Origin: Fasciolopsis buskii
Taxonomy: Eukaryota > Platyhelminthes > Trematoda > Plagiorchiida > Fasciolidae
DNA: 64,000 nucleotides
Reading direction: 5' to 3'
Assembly: GCA_008360955.1 (NCBI GenBank)
Contig: LUCM01007181.1
Coordinates: forward strand, 62,001 to 126,000
The translations under genes were made by a program, and so were the position numbers. This document shows, one piece after another, positions 27,301-35,500 of this stretch. The notes under the pieces were generated by a model that saw nothing but the letters and a program-made list of their open reading frames with translations, had not been told where the DNA came from and searched no databases. Numbering within the stretch: position 1 is the first letter of the stretch; the number at the start of each line of letters is the position of its first letter.

Positions 27301-29089
27301 CAGACCATCAGGCCTCGTGTCTGACCCAATAGTAAACGGCTCCAGTTTGGTGTTCTGCCTGATGAGTTTCTTAATCTACCTAAATGACAGACAACAACCC
27401 AAGCAATCGGCGTGGTAGTAGTCTCCTTAAAAACAATGAGATATAGTACTTAGTTAGACAAAGAGGCATGAAAGTCAGCGGGCAATTTTCAACGGGAAGG
27501 CAGCCTCGCACAGTGGTTCGGAAGACGTAGTGACCGAGTATAAGTAGATGAGATCAAATACACTAACTGATTCTGGTGCAGTAAGTTAATCACTAATAAA
27601 CACACATGTGGCTTAACCTAAACCGAGAAGACCAAATATGCACTTAGAGTTTCAGTAATTCTGTACCATAATTATTAAATCTATGGGAATTCTCTAACGG
27701 TACTTCTGGAATTGTTGCACAGCTGCTCTATTCAGTCAGCTTGGACAGCCACGTGGCAGTGTTGTTCAGTTCACAAAGACGCGCACTTCTGGCTAATATC
27801 CACCAGTCCGGACTTCATGTGAAGTCTTGGCGACAAAAATAAAGATAATGAAGCTGTTCAGTCATTTCATAATATTCAGCAAACAGTCGCTAATGCGATT
27901 AGGATTAGAAAAAATTAACAATAACTCAAGTTGTATAGAATTAATCAGATTAATTTGAAAGACAACTAAATCGGCGCACCCGTCAGTCGATGTCTGGAGA
28001 AGAGGACATGTGCGACAGTCACATAGAAATGATTACTTGTTCCTCATTTAGCTGAATACAAGCGGGTTTTCCAATAATAAAACAAGAATTCGCTCCTACT
28101 TGATCTCATGACAATAAGGGACAGTTGACTTCCAATCAGAAGCGATTGAGGACTGGTGGTTCGAAGTAGAAAAGACTGATATTTTCAAGTGCATCACAGG
28201 CAGATACCGTAAATTCTGATCATAGAAGACAAGTTTTCAGAATATGGCTATATTAAAGGAAATAAACTAGGTAGATAAGGTAGGAGATGACCAGCAACGG
28301 AAACTTTTGACAAAAACGGTCAGACGAGTTCTGTCTGAAAAGACTCAAACCGGCGATATAAATTTGATGGCAGTCATCGGAATCAGATATCACTCCCAAT
28401 TCAAAAAGGTTCCAAAGCGACAGAATTTTGCGAATTGGACCGTTAAGACCGAGAACAAAGCATGAACTTCTGGTATTTAATATCAGACATGATATTACAA
28501 ACCGGGAATAAATGTGCTAGTCAGTATTTGTCTCCGAAATTTCACGGATGTTTGTGTCCCAATGAACACTATACTGCTGGGATATTTGCCAAGTTGGTGA
28601 ATATAAAATCAGGAATACCGCCGTTCACTGCAGCAGTGAGCAGTCCAATGAAGGTCAAAGAAAAGGCACAATAACATCTGTAGTGATAAGCCGTTAATCA
28701 ATGGGCGTCCGTGAACCGTCATACCGACAGCTGAAATGAGATCGCTGAGAAAAGATTTGAAGTCAAATTCAGTCACGTTTGGCAAAATTGTGCTTTTTTT
28801 GGAAACAGTAAATGCAGTCGAGGTAAATCGGTGCTCATCTCTCGACCTGGTCAGTCATGCGTGGCAATTTTTCAGCTGTTTTAACTCAACGTTTTGGAGC
28901 AATCTGGAAATCATTATGCCTACTTTATTCAAGACGCTGAATAGGATTCGCTTTGCAAAGTTTGTCCCATTTGACCCAATCTCTTTCAGGGTTATTGTGT
29001 CCTTGTCAAACTTCGATGGATTTGCCGAGGCGTTTCACTGTCCTATCAAGTCGACGATGAATCCAGAAAAGAAATGCGCCATCTGGTGA
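193..29089 (+). CDS. M13 (neprilysin/ECE-like) zinc metallopeptidase, 3' part, 13 exons
   Basis: Joined exons: 193-304, 6056-6204, 8312-8415, 10105-10223, 11072-11170, 11261-11341, 12894-12994, 19704-19882, 21939-22063, 23679-23744, 26234-26329, 27010-27086, 28990-29089. All introns are GT-AG and all phases agree, giving about 469 codons, roughly the C-terminal 60 percent of a 700-770-residue M13 enzyme. Visible: zinc motif HELAH, the third-ligand motif ENIAD, substrate-binding N-A-V-Y, a His-Ser pair six residues before Arg (substrate pocket), conserved Cys residues, and the terminal C-A-I-W. Known of the family: type II membrane or secreted enzymes that cleave small extracellular peptides, with the catalytic domain outside the cell. 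The start codon, cytoplasmic tail and membrane anchor lie before the window. Which paralogue (NEP, ECE or a fluke-specific one) cannot be told. The exon chain is firm; only the start of the first exon is uncertain. Confidence 0.93.
305..6055 (+). other. Intron of M13 gene, about 5.75 kb
   Basis: Begins gtgagt and ends in a pyrimidine-rich acceptor before 6056. It contains a minus-strand tRNA-derived SINE at about 1795-1930. The other open frames (for example 1116-1577 minus, 2097-2390 plus, 4672-4971 plus) show no recognisable protein family. No M13 homology is missing between the flanking exons, so no further exon is needed here. Confidence 0.7.
1795..1930 (-). repeat. tRNA-derived SINE, copy 1 of 3
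   Basis: Read on the minus strand it carries a pol III B-box-like stretch (GTTCGAATTC). This is followed by a conserved body, GGTCAACTTCCCCACTTGGC, a (C)CTGTTGG block, and a CCCCTTCCTGAA end. The same order recurs at 9720-9876 (+) and 52213-52350 (-). Internal pol III promoter plus dispersed copies in both orientations is the signature of a tRNA-derived SINE. Confidence 0.7.
6056..6204 (+). CDS. M13 peptidase exon 2
   Basis: The acceptor is a pyrimidine tract ending in cacag. The donor gtgagt is at 6205, leaving AG of a split Arg codon. It starts IDWKWLLNELFKPL, which corresponds to the 'INW-xxxx-NxLL' block of the M13 N-terminal domain, and ends ...LYLHDNDGI-R. Length 149 nt. The frame continues exactly into 8312. 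Confidence 0.9.
6655..6699. repeat. TA-rich microsatellite
   Basis: Two runs of alternating TA (about 9 and 7 dinucleotides) separated by a short tgcatgta-type interruption, inside the second intron. No gene content. Confidence 0.9.
7790..7965 (-). repeat. tRNA-derived SINE-like repeat with hammerhead-ribozyme core
   Basis: On the minus strand a tRNA-like part (A-box-like TAGCTGAGGCGC, then a B-box GGTTCGGGTCC at about 7900-7912) is followed by CTGATGAG...GACGAAA, i.e. the hammerhead core CUGANGA ... GAAA with a two-base-pair stem II. CCTTG before it and CAAGG after it could form stem III. The base triplet at the expected cleavage position reads GGC rather than GUC, so self-cleavage is probably lost. 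Hammerhead-bearing SINE-like elements (the Sm-alpha type) are known from schistosomes and other flukes; membership here is inferred by eye. Confidence 0.6.
8312..8415 (+). CDS. M13 peptidase exon 3
   Basis: Follows acceptor ttcatttgcag and ends before gttagt with the first base of a split Gly codon. Reads R-TLHNVAIWQFLWRTTRL... and ends FKMALY-G. This is the M13 pattern 'R-x-L-x-NY-xx-W', followed by a helix and 'F-xxx-L-x-G'. Confidence 0.93.
8416..10104 (+). other. Intron of M13 gene, about 1.7 kb
   Basis: Carries SINE copy 2 (9720-9876). It also holds a 131-codon open frame at 9304-9699 (+) of unknown nature; its conceptual product has Trp- and Leu-rich stretches but matches no family I can name. 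The flanking M13 exons join directly, so that frame is not part of the peptidase. Confidence 0.65.
9720..9876 (+). repeat. tRNA-derived SINE, copy 2 of 3
   Basis: Plus-strand copy: GTTCGAATCATTCCACCG..., then GATCAACTTTCCCATTTGG, CTGTTGACCGCGGCCCT, ending CTGAAAAATGATGC. It is collinear with the copies at 1795-1930 and 52213-52350, and shares its 3' end with the 52-kb copy. It is noticeably mutated relative to the other two. Confidence 0.7.
10105..10223 (+). CDS. M13 peptidase exon 4
   Basis: Acceptor ...atcctttag; donor gtgagt at 10224, phase 0. Reads G-TPEEKPRWELCVSQV, then MVIGRLYAREHLERNQTDA. The 'PRW-xx-C' block with its conserved Cys and the 'G-xx-Y-xx-xx-F/L' helix are hallmarks of M13 enzymes. 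The split Gly codon agrees with exon 3. Confidence 0.95.
11072..11170 (+). CDS. M13 peptidase exon 5
   Basis: Acceptor tccggacag; donor gtttgt. Exactly 33 codons in phase 0, beginning ATEMFNTIRSSLSETVN and containing SDWMVQVDKQKTMEK. This corresponds to the M13 pattern 'A-xx-M-xx-xx-I-xx-x-F/L...W-M/L-D-xx-T-xxx-A-xx-K'. Confidence 0.93.
11261..11341 (+). CDS. M13 peptidase exon 6
   Basis: Separated from exon 5 by a 90-bp intron, the shortest of the gene. Acceptor ttgctgacag; donor gtatgt. 27 codons, phase 0: VKNIDVEFGSPPDIWNITK and then NKTYLHM. It aligns with the 'I-x-x-x-I-GYP' segment of M13 proteins. Two N-x-T sequons are possible glycosylation sites. Confidence 0.9.
11342..12893 (+). 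other. Intron of M13 gene, about 1.55 kb
   Basis: Holds an orphan 122-codon open frame at 11490-11858 (+) that is richer in G+C than its surroundings and looks protein-like (Lys/Ser-rich), but belongs to no family I recognise. Exons 6 and 7 join without it. Confidence 0.6.
12894..12994 (+). CDS. M13 peptidase exon 7
   Basis: Acceptor ttggtatctctttag-type tract; donor gtaagt at 12995, leaving AG of a split Arg codon. Reads SQIDDKKYFENNL, then NNLQQLIEEDKH-R. It matches the 'YFEN-xx' and 'L-xx-L-xx-xx-D-xx-x-W' stretch of M13 peptidases, with the Trp supplied by the next exon. Confidence 0.9.
12995..19703 (+). other. Intron of M13 gene, about 6.7 kb
   Basis: The largest intron. It contains many short frames on both strands (for example 13805-14062 plus, 15527-15805 minus, 17132-17401 minus, 18984-19235 plus) without recognisable products. 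A weak tRNA-like stretch lies on the minus strand near 16.64-16.72 kb. Exon 7 ends ...DKH-R and exon 8 begins W-TMSP, which is contiguous in the family, so no exon is hidden here. Confidence 0.65.
19704..19882 (+). CDS. M13 peptidase exon 8: catalytic zinc motif
   Basis: The acceptor follows a long pyrimidine tract; donor gtgtgt at 19883. Reads W-TMSPIEVNAVYVG, then NIPAGILQYPFY and GHELAHALDYE-G. N-A-V-Y is the N-A-x-Y substrate-binding motif, and PAGILQ-x-PF is nearly invariant in M13. HELAH (19852-19866) supplies two zinc ligands and the catalytic Glu, followed at the usual distance by Asp. All residues needed for catalysis from this segment are present. Confidence 0.97.
19883..21938 (+). 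other. Intron of M13 gene, about 2.06 kb
   Basis: Contains weak pol III promoter-like segments at about 20515-20575 and 20745-20805. No recognisable coding sequence. The join ...DYE-G / SKRDPEG is contiguous in the family. Confidence 0.65.
20515..20810 (+). repeat. Possible decayed tRNA-like repeat
   Basis: An A-box-like CCCGTAGCTGAGTGGATAA occurs at about 20517 without a good B-box at the right distance. A B-box-like AGATTCGAGTCTCG occurs at about 20786. They may be pieces of one or two decayed SINE copies. Confidence 0.3.
21939..22063 (+). CDS. M13 peptidase exon 9
   Basis: Acceptor cgtttcag; donor gtgagt. Completes the split Gly, then SKRDPEGNLRNWWTNQTRE and SQCFVEQYNNITVLNSK. It matches the M13 block 'D-xx-G-xxx-x-WW-xx-xx-x-x-F/Y' and 'C-xx-xQY' with its conserved Cys. 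NQT and NNIT are possible glycosylation sites. Confidence 0.96.
22064..23678 (+). other. Intron of M13 gene, about 1.6 kb
   Basis: No recognised element. An 87-codon orphan frame at 22701-22964 (+) is of unknown meaning. Confidence 0.6.
23679..23744 (+). CDS. M13 peptidase exon 10: third zinc ligand
   Basis: Acceptor caatttcag; donor gtaagc. 22 codons, IDGKLTLGENIADNVGLQVA then FK. The Glu of ENIAD (23703-23705) is the third zinc ligand, and the Asp (23715-23717) orients the active-site His in the family. The usual GG after ADN is VG here, a conservative-looking change beside the catalytic motif. Confidence 0.97.
23745..26233 (+). other. Intron of M13 gene, about 2.5 kb
   Basis: Includes one copy of a dispersed repeat at about 25190-25760 that recurs in the same orientation near 57.2-57.8 kb. 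No other recognised element. Confidence 0.6.
25190..25760 (+). repeat. Dispersed repeat, copy A
   Basis: Similar blocks occur in the same order here and at about 57190-57780: a GAGATTRCTTTACGG stretch followed by GTAGTC and GATC-type words, CACACGGATTTT, TGTGAA-TCTA-TA, CTGTGAATCGCTGA versus CTGTGAGTCGTTGA, and a CAGACCAGGACT versus CGGACCAGGACT block. The class is unknown; probably an old retroelement fragment. Confidence 0.5.
26234..26329 (+). CDS. M13 peptidase exon 11
   Basis: Acceptor tttcatcag; donor gttagt. 32 codons in phase 0, AFQKMKRNPTEENV... then YTNEQLFFISFAQ. This is the 'A-xx-x... x-Q-L/F-FF-x-x-FAQ' block of M13 enzymes that precedes W-C. Confidence 0.96.
27010..27086 (+). 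CDS. M13 peptidase exon 12
   Basis: Acceptor cgacttcag. The donor is gtaagc at 27087, not the earlier gtaacg at 27073. Using 27086 gives KWCSNELPNS... then DSHSVTKY-R, so the conserved 'D-x-H-S-x-x-x-x-R' motif is complete and the split Arg codon is finished by exon 13. His and Arg of this motif belong to the active site and substrate pocket in neprilysin. Val replaces the usual Pro after HS. Confidence 0.93.
27087..28989 (+). other. Last intron of M13 gene, about 1.9 kb
   Basis: No recognised repeat or exon. Short plus-strand frames at 28462-28674 and 28736-28989 are open but carry no family signature; the latter merely runs into the last exon in frame. Confidence 0.6.
28990..29089 (+). CDS. 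M13 peptidase terminal exon 13
   Basis: Acceptor ctctttcag. Reads R-VIVSLSNFDGFAEAFHC, then MNPEKKCAIW and stop TGA (29087-29089). 'F-xx-AF-x-C' and the terminal C-x-x-W are the family's C-terminal signature, so the protein ends exactly where expected. Confidence 0.97.
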
Positions 29090-29151
29090 TCATCAGGAAT
29101 TCAAATGTTCCACCCACAAATCCCCTTTTCTGATGATTATTTGTGTGCTAC

Positions 29152-29157
29152 AATAAA
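29152..29157 (+). promoter_or_regulatory. Polyadenylation signal of the M13 gene
   Basis: AATAAA lies 63 bases after the stop codon, followed by a GT-rich stretch (tgtttatgatgtg), as expected for the 3' end of the mRNA. Confidence 0.75.
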
Positions 29158-29334
29158 TGTTTATGATGTGCAGTGATTCGCCCATTCGTTTCTCTGGCCT
29201 GATTTGTTAACTTCGCTTTGATTGTTTAAAAATAAATATGTGGATCTCACTCTTTCAATGAAATTGTTTACTGTGGCCGTAGTTGGCGGCAGATTTGATT
29301 TTCTACTTGATTCTTCATGAAGCGCCGATAGCCA

Positions 29335-29535
29335 GTGAGCACTTGGAAATCACGGAAGCACTACGCAACTGACTCAGCCATGCAATTGTATCTCTCCCGA
29401 ACTAGGACGCGAACCCGAGACAAACGATTTGCGTTCGGCGCCATAGCCTTTACCATAACCGTACTGACTCTCGGCGACTCATCGAATACTGATAGTCCAT
29501 CCGTCAGTGGAATTTGTAGGCCATACACCCTTGAA
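29335..29535 (-). repeat. tRNA-derived SINE-like repeat, same family as 7.9 kb
   Basis: On the minus strand it has an A-box-like CGGTTATGGTAAAGGC, then a B-box GGGTTCGCGTCC (29404-29416), then TAGTTCGG. About 25 bases on comes a CTGAGTCAGTTGCG word that sits where the 7.9-kb copy has its hammerhead CTGATGAGTTGTGACG. The ribozyme core is no longer intact. Just downstream of the M13 gene. Confidence 0.5.
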
Positions 29536-29539
29536 CGCA

Positions 29540-32500
29540 CCAGATGAGCGATTTCCAGGTGAGGATGAACCACGTTTTAGGAAACGAAGACCAGACGAAT
29601 AACTAAAGAAGTGAATTTTCAACATGCATCTTAGGGATAAAATCCAAATGAAAAAAACTTAGGGCGCTAGATGTCCTCAACCGACCAACATGCAATCCAA
29701 AGGAAGTAAACATTTATACCCAACGGGATCATGTACATGAAACACTTTCATTCACGCCCAAATGGAGCACGTGTCAACACAGTAGAAATAAGCAGCGTTT
29801 CGGAACCCTGAATGCTGAATGATTAAAGCCACGGGATCCATGCAAAATCAAGCGAAAATTTATTCGCATACAGTGCATACAGAAACTAATGGTTTTGGGA
29901 TTGTACTTTATAAATTTTGCTGAAATCTTCCATTGGTGTCAATTAGATGATACTTAGCATTGCACAATAGAGAGACCTCTTCTAACTTGAGCAGGCGTCT
30001 CTTCAATCACTGACGGAGATTTTGATCCGTTTGTAGGATAAAGTTAGTCATAAAACTGCAGAAGTATTGATAAATAAATTGTCATAAATATTGATCGAAG
30101 GAACAGTTAAAATTAACTTGAAGGTTGGTTTTTATGATAACATGTAGAACCATCAATCAAACGCTGGTTCCGCACATTTTAACACCAGTTCACATGGGAA
30201 TCATTTCATTGATCGGCTTGATTAGTGCTAACAAATTGTACCATAATAATGACTCGCTTGTTCTCCAGCATCTCGACTGGATCTGTTACGTGTGTTCAAG
30301 CAAAGGTAACAAAACATTCGTTTACACTAGCCCTGTTTGTCATTAACTTTTTCTTTCCTGTTTTTCAAGCTTTTTAGACAAGACTTTCTTCTCAATCTTT
30401 TCTGAAGGCTGTGGATGTCAGAAACCGAAAAACTGGACGCATGAACGCACAAGACCGTTTTTTCATGTACACCCTCATGTAAGCTTTTGCATGCTCATTT
30501 TATCCCTAACGTGTCTGCGAAAACCGGACTGTTGATTGTTTCTGTCACGTGCAAAACTGACAAATTTATAGACTGTCTGAGTAACACTTCCTCAACGAAA
30601 GTCAAAACATCACTGTGTATCTCGCATGTTGACAGTAACTGTGCCATCATTTTTCAATCACTCCTCGGATGACGTCTGGTAATTTGTACCAGAAAAAGCT
30701 ATTCATTGAAATTTTGACTCGAGGAACGTTGAGTTGCAGTAAACTGGAGAATGGCCGATCTACAATGCACAAAGGGATAGTAATTAGCCAGATAACTATG
30801 TCACGAAGCTTGCGGAGCTTGTGAGAGCAGTAGCGTCGTTGGATTCTTACACCATCGTATATTTTAGGACAAATTTCATCTCTCTTGTCTCTTTCGATAA
30901 ACAAAAGCCCATCTGTGGCTTGACAATATCATCGTTGCTCACTCACAGAGAACTGTTTGAGGCGTTGAATTGTCGGTGTTACGGTGGTCTATATACAAAT
31001 TAATACCCTTCGACCAACAGATAAGATATGTTGGTTCACCGATTACGAAATAACTTGAAGAAATTTGCCATACTGGATATTCTAAAAAAGACAGATGGGC
31101 CATATTAAAGAAAACAGAACCACGTGGAAAGTTTCTTGTGTCTAGAAGTACACATTTAGTTTTTGCAAGCTTATGTCACCCCATACAGAAATAATTGGGT
31201 GTTGCAAAACATGTGATCCTTTTAACTCGCGCTACTCTCTACTGTAGCGTGCATAATTGTATGTGTTCATTATTTTATGTTGGCTTCGGGAAGTCAAGTT
31301 TACTGTTTCCCAACAATCCAGGTTATAAAATAAAAATGGGATTATTCACTGAGTGAAAAAGCATCTGCTGATGGAATGTCAGAAATTTTCTTTATATATT
31401 CAATCGATTTATCGTAACCTATTCATTTAATAACTTCAAACTATGAACAAAAGGCAACAAAGAAACCCACTCAGGCAAACCAGCAACCGGTAAATTGGAC
31501 TGATTTCACTGATCCTGTCACAGTAATCCGCAGAACAGTCTGGTCAGTCTAACATTGCAAACACTCTGAGCAGACTCGCATGTGGCAGACTTTGAAGACT
31601 TGTTACACCGTCCGATGTTGATTGTATAGAATGGAGGAACTACACAGTAGAGTGTAAATACACCTTAAAATGGTATGAAACAGGGAACTCGATAAATCCG
31701 GTATAATTATGTGACGAACCAATGCCCAATTGTCAGCCACCGACATACTGATTAGACTATCAAACACCTAACAGAATATATAATTCGAAAAAAAGAAGTG
31801 ACTTAATAATGACTATTATCACTGAGACTGTGGTTTGTTTTCCATATTACATGGCTAATAATAAAATTGATGGATACATTTAGCACAAACTGCCGAAGGT
31901 ACTTGGTACTTGGTAAATTTTTCCTACGAGAAAATTGGAAAGTGCCCAAAATTGAATTTGGCAAACCCCAGCCGCAGCCACATAAAATTCGTCCTCATTA
32001 GGCAATGCCAGAGTAGTGACCAATGAAACTAGCTAGTAAAACATTCGCTTGCTGAACCCGCTGGTAACACCGCAAGGAACAACCGAAAACCGCGACTTCA
32101 ACGACAGTCAAACGTTACACCAACTAGACCAAATCCCAGTGAGATCATTTTGGTTCATATCTGTTTATGAGCTCCGAGTCTAACGCAGTGATAAGTTACA
32201 AATAACACACTGCTCCGACCTTTCCTGACGGCATGCTGCAAACTTCACCTGTTGAAAGGAATCCGATTTCCAGACATCCAGTTCCGTAAAATCTAACGAA
32301 ATGACAAACAATCTCTGGACGGTTATCCGTTGCTGCATTTCTGACATGAGAAATCAAAGGTTTAAGATGCACATTCATCTTTTGCACAATGTACATCGGT
32401 AGTATCTTATTTAGAATTTGATAAGCTGAGTTTAATTTGTAGAACAAACACATAAAGAGCAACTCGGCTTGGAACAAATAAATAAAAACAGGCAATGTGT

Positions 32501-35500
32501 TTAAATGAATAGGCAATTGGTGAGTCGGTCATTTTGAGAAACGCAAAATAACCCAGACCACGTTTGCTTTCTATTCACAAACTGTGATCGTCTGTCACAT
32601 TATCGGTTTGGTTGCTTAGTGCTTTTAGTCAAAATTTGGCATGCGGTGAACACGTGGTTGTCTCACATGGTGTTCATACTCCATTTATTCAACGGACCTG
32701 TAATTCGTCGTGCTCCAGTTTAAAGAAGTAAGGTTGTTCCGTATTTTGGCCGCTGCCAGTGGCTTCGGTGCCCTCCACCGCTCCCACCCGCCAATCCCAA
32801 ACCCGTTTTGCGTTTCACCAAGCAGAAGTACCATGAAATTGTTGGATAAGGATAATATGTGACAATTCAAGAATGATGAAACTTACCGCTGGCGATGCGT
32901 TTCGCATAAGGATGGATGAACGTGACTGGCTTCCGGTTATTGCCGTTCGCTAGTTGCAAGTATCAGGCATTCTTCTGGCCAATCAACTTCACAATGGTAC
33001 ACTGCTTTGTCGGTTTTTCACTAAAACCATTTGAATTACTGGGACTGACGAATAACGTCCAACGAATCATTTCGTGTGATTCTCAAACGGACTTGTCATT
33101 CATTCACGTTTCCAGTAATCTGAATGCGATTCCAATAGAATAACAATACTTATAATCCTAATCATGTGGTCATTTATTGCATACATCATTTGGAATGCAT
33201 TCTATTAATTTTTTCCAGAATTCCCTCAACATATTTCAGATATAGATATTTGTGAATTAGCGTTGCTCCAGGCCACAATCCGCACAACTTCGATTCACGT
33301 TCGAAGTTGGATTCAGGTTATCCTGCTTATATATCTTGTCTAATTAACCTTATCTATATTTGATTTTTAAAAAATCACTTTCCTACTCCAACTGTGGTAC
33401 CTGATGAAAAAGGGTGGGATATGTAAAGGTCACTAAGGTGGAATAATTTCCACCTAAACTATCCGATTAGTTCCACTGTTTTCAATAGCAACCTTTGGTC
33501 AGTGAATTACTTGTGATCGTATCATGAGAATGTGGCTTCTCATGGGGGCTGTAAAACGGGCGTTTGAGCATACCAAACCACTGGTTACGCAAACAAAATA
33601 TTTAACCAAGAGTGTGAGCACTACTTTCACAATCAAACAACGAACGAATGTTTGAGAACCCAGACAGCAATTAAGATCTCCGGATGATTCCATGGTATTC
33701 TTCGAGTGATCTATAAATAATACGGGTTTTATAATTAGGCAACGAACTGTCTCAGTCACTCCTATTTCAAACCACAAAAAGTTACCGGCGACTGTAATGC
33801 ATTCGAAAATTTCCTTAAGTAACCTCCCTGGTGTTCTAGTACTTGGAAAGTAAAAAGAAGCATCCAAAAATCCCATTAAACTATTTACAGGTTCTAATTA
33901 TTACATAGTTTTGTAGATTATAACATGACTGATCAAACGTGGGTGACATTGGTTGGCTTGGTAGACGCCTCTGAACATGAAAAGTAGTCTTACTGGAACA
34001 TGGAAGTTCCATAAACGCTTTCCGACGGATCTTAGCATTTATCCCAGGTTGCATTCATGAGTGGTAACGAACTCGATTATGCAAGCAGAAACACTTGTTT
34101 TATCGAGTATTTCAACTATGATTAGGTTTGTATCGGTAGGCTGAAAATGACTGCTTTTTAATCCCGGCTGCCTTACGTTAACTGAGGTCTAACAACCAAG
34201 GTCGATCACGAATAAAATTTTTCGTTTCAAGAACATTTGATTTAAGTCGAAGTTGACCGTGGTCTAGGTCATTCAATCACACTGCGTTACTCGCTTTCAA
34301 TGTTATGGTTAGAGTGAATCAGTGAGCGAGAGACAGTAGAACCTTTCGGGACCACATTGCAAATGATAACGAACTGATTAAAATAGCCTGGGAAGTCTAA
34401 ATGTTCACGTTTGAAGATTTCCAGTGTTTCAAAGCAGTTAATGCCATTATGTAAGTCAAATTAGTTAAACAATTATACCAGGATTATGTCTTTCTCGATG
34501 GAGATCAATCAGTTCCGTAAGTGATTACAGATTTACTGACATACATGTTACCGTTTTTTCTACGGAAATCCTTTTTGTAATTCTGATGCAGTTTATTAAT
34601 GATACTTCGTGCATTATTGTCTAGATAAAGGTCAGCAGTACTTGAACGCTCCAAGTGTCAGAGGAAATAGAGTAGGGACTAGTAATCTAATAGAGCGCGG
34701 AATCAGATGGATTATCTTATCCAGTGGCAATCTATGCTGAACGCTTTAACCCGGCCACGTGATAATTTCCTTGTTGGATGCATAGCACGTGGTGACCTGG
34801 AAAACTTTCACAAATTGGCCATTTACAGGAGGTGGTTCTTTCAACTTGCCGTCCAACCATGTTATTCCCATCCAATTTACTCATTCCTACACGGGTAAAA
34901 CGAGAAGAGTCTTACAAATGGATCCAAAGAGAATGCATTGAGGAAGGGGCAGACTTTGCCACTTTGGTTTTGAAGATAATCCCTTGATTCTGTGGAATTT
35001 AAACAATCTGAAAACAGGAAAAAAACCGAGCAAATAATTACCATGTTGCACTCTACCGGATTTCAGTAAACGTGTTACTTAGTGTGGTGTGATTTTTCTT
35101 CTCTCTGGGATAATGCTGGTGAAAGCCCCTTAGTATCTAGAGTGAGCCTCCCTTGCCATCATGCCGCAGGCTGAATCTTGATCCTATCCAAAATAAAGTA
35201 TCATGTCCTGACATGATAACTGAATGGCGTACATAGTCATAGGATAGTGATACAGAAATTTCATGACTTCTTGGAGTGTAAGGTAAAATCAATCTGATAC
35301 TGAATGACATTGATTGTTGGTGCTGGATTTGTAGGAATATATACCCCAAGTTTTGTGACAAAATGTCACTTCATTCTTTTTGGAGAGTTCATAGTATTTC
35401 ATGGTTAAGATATACATAGAGTGTCTAAATGGGATAGGGACTACATTTCCATCCAATTTCCTTGTTGTATGAATGCAAAGTTTATGGCTTATTATCGCAA

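Noticed and set aside
27360..27385. CTGATGAG word, and CTGATGA words near 20.70 and 43.04 kb, as hammerhead cores
   Set aside because: No GAAA at the proper distance and no stem II pairing.
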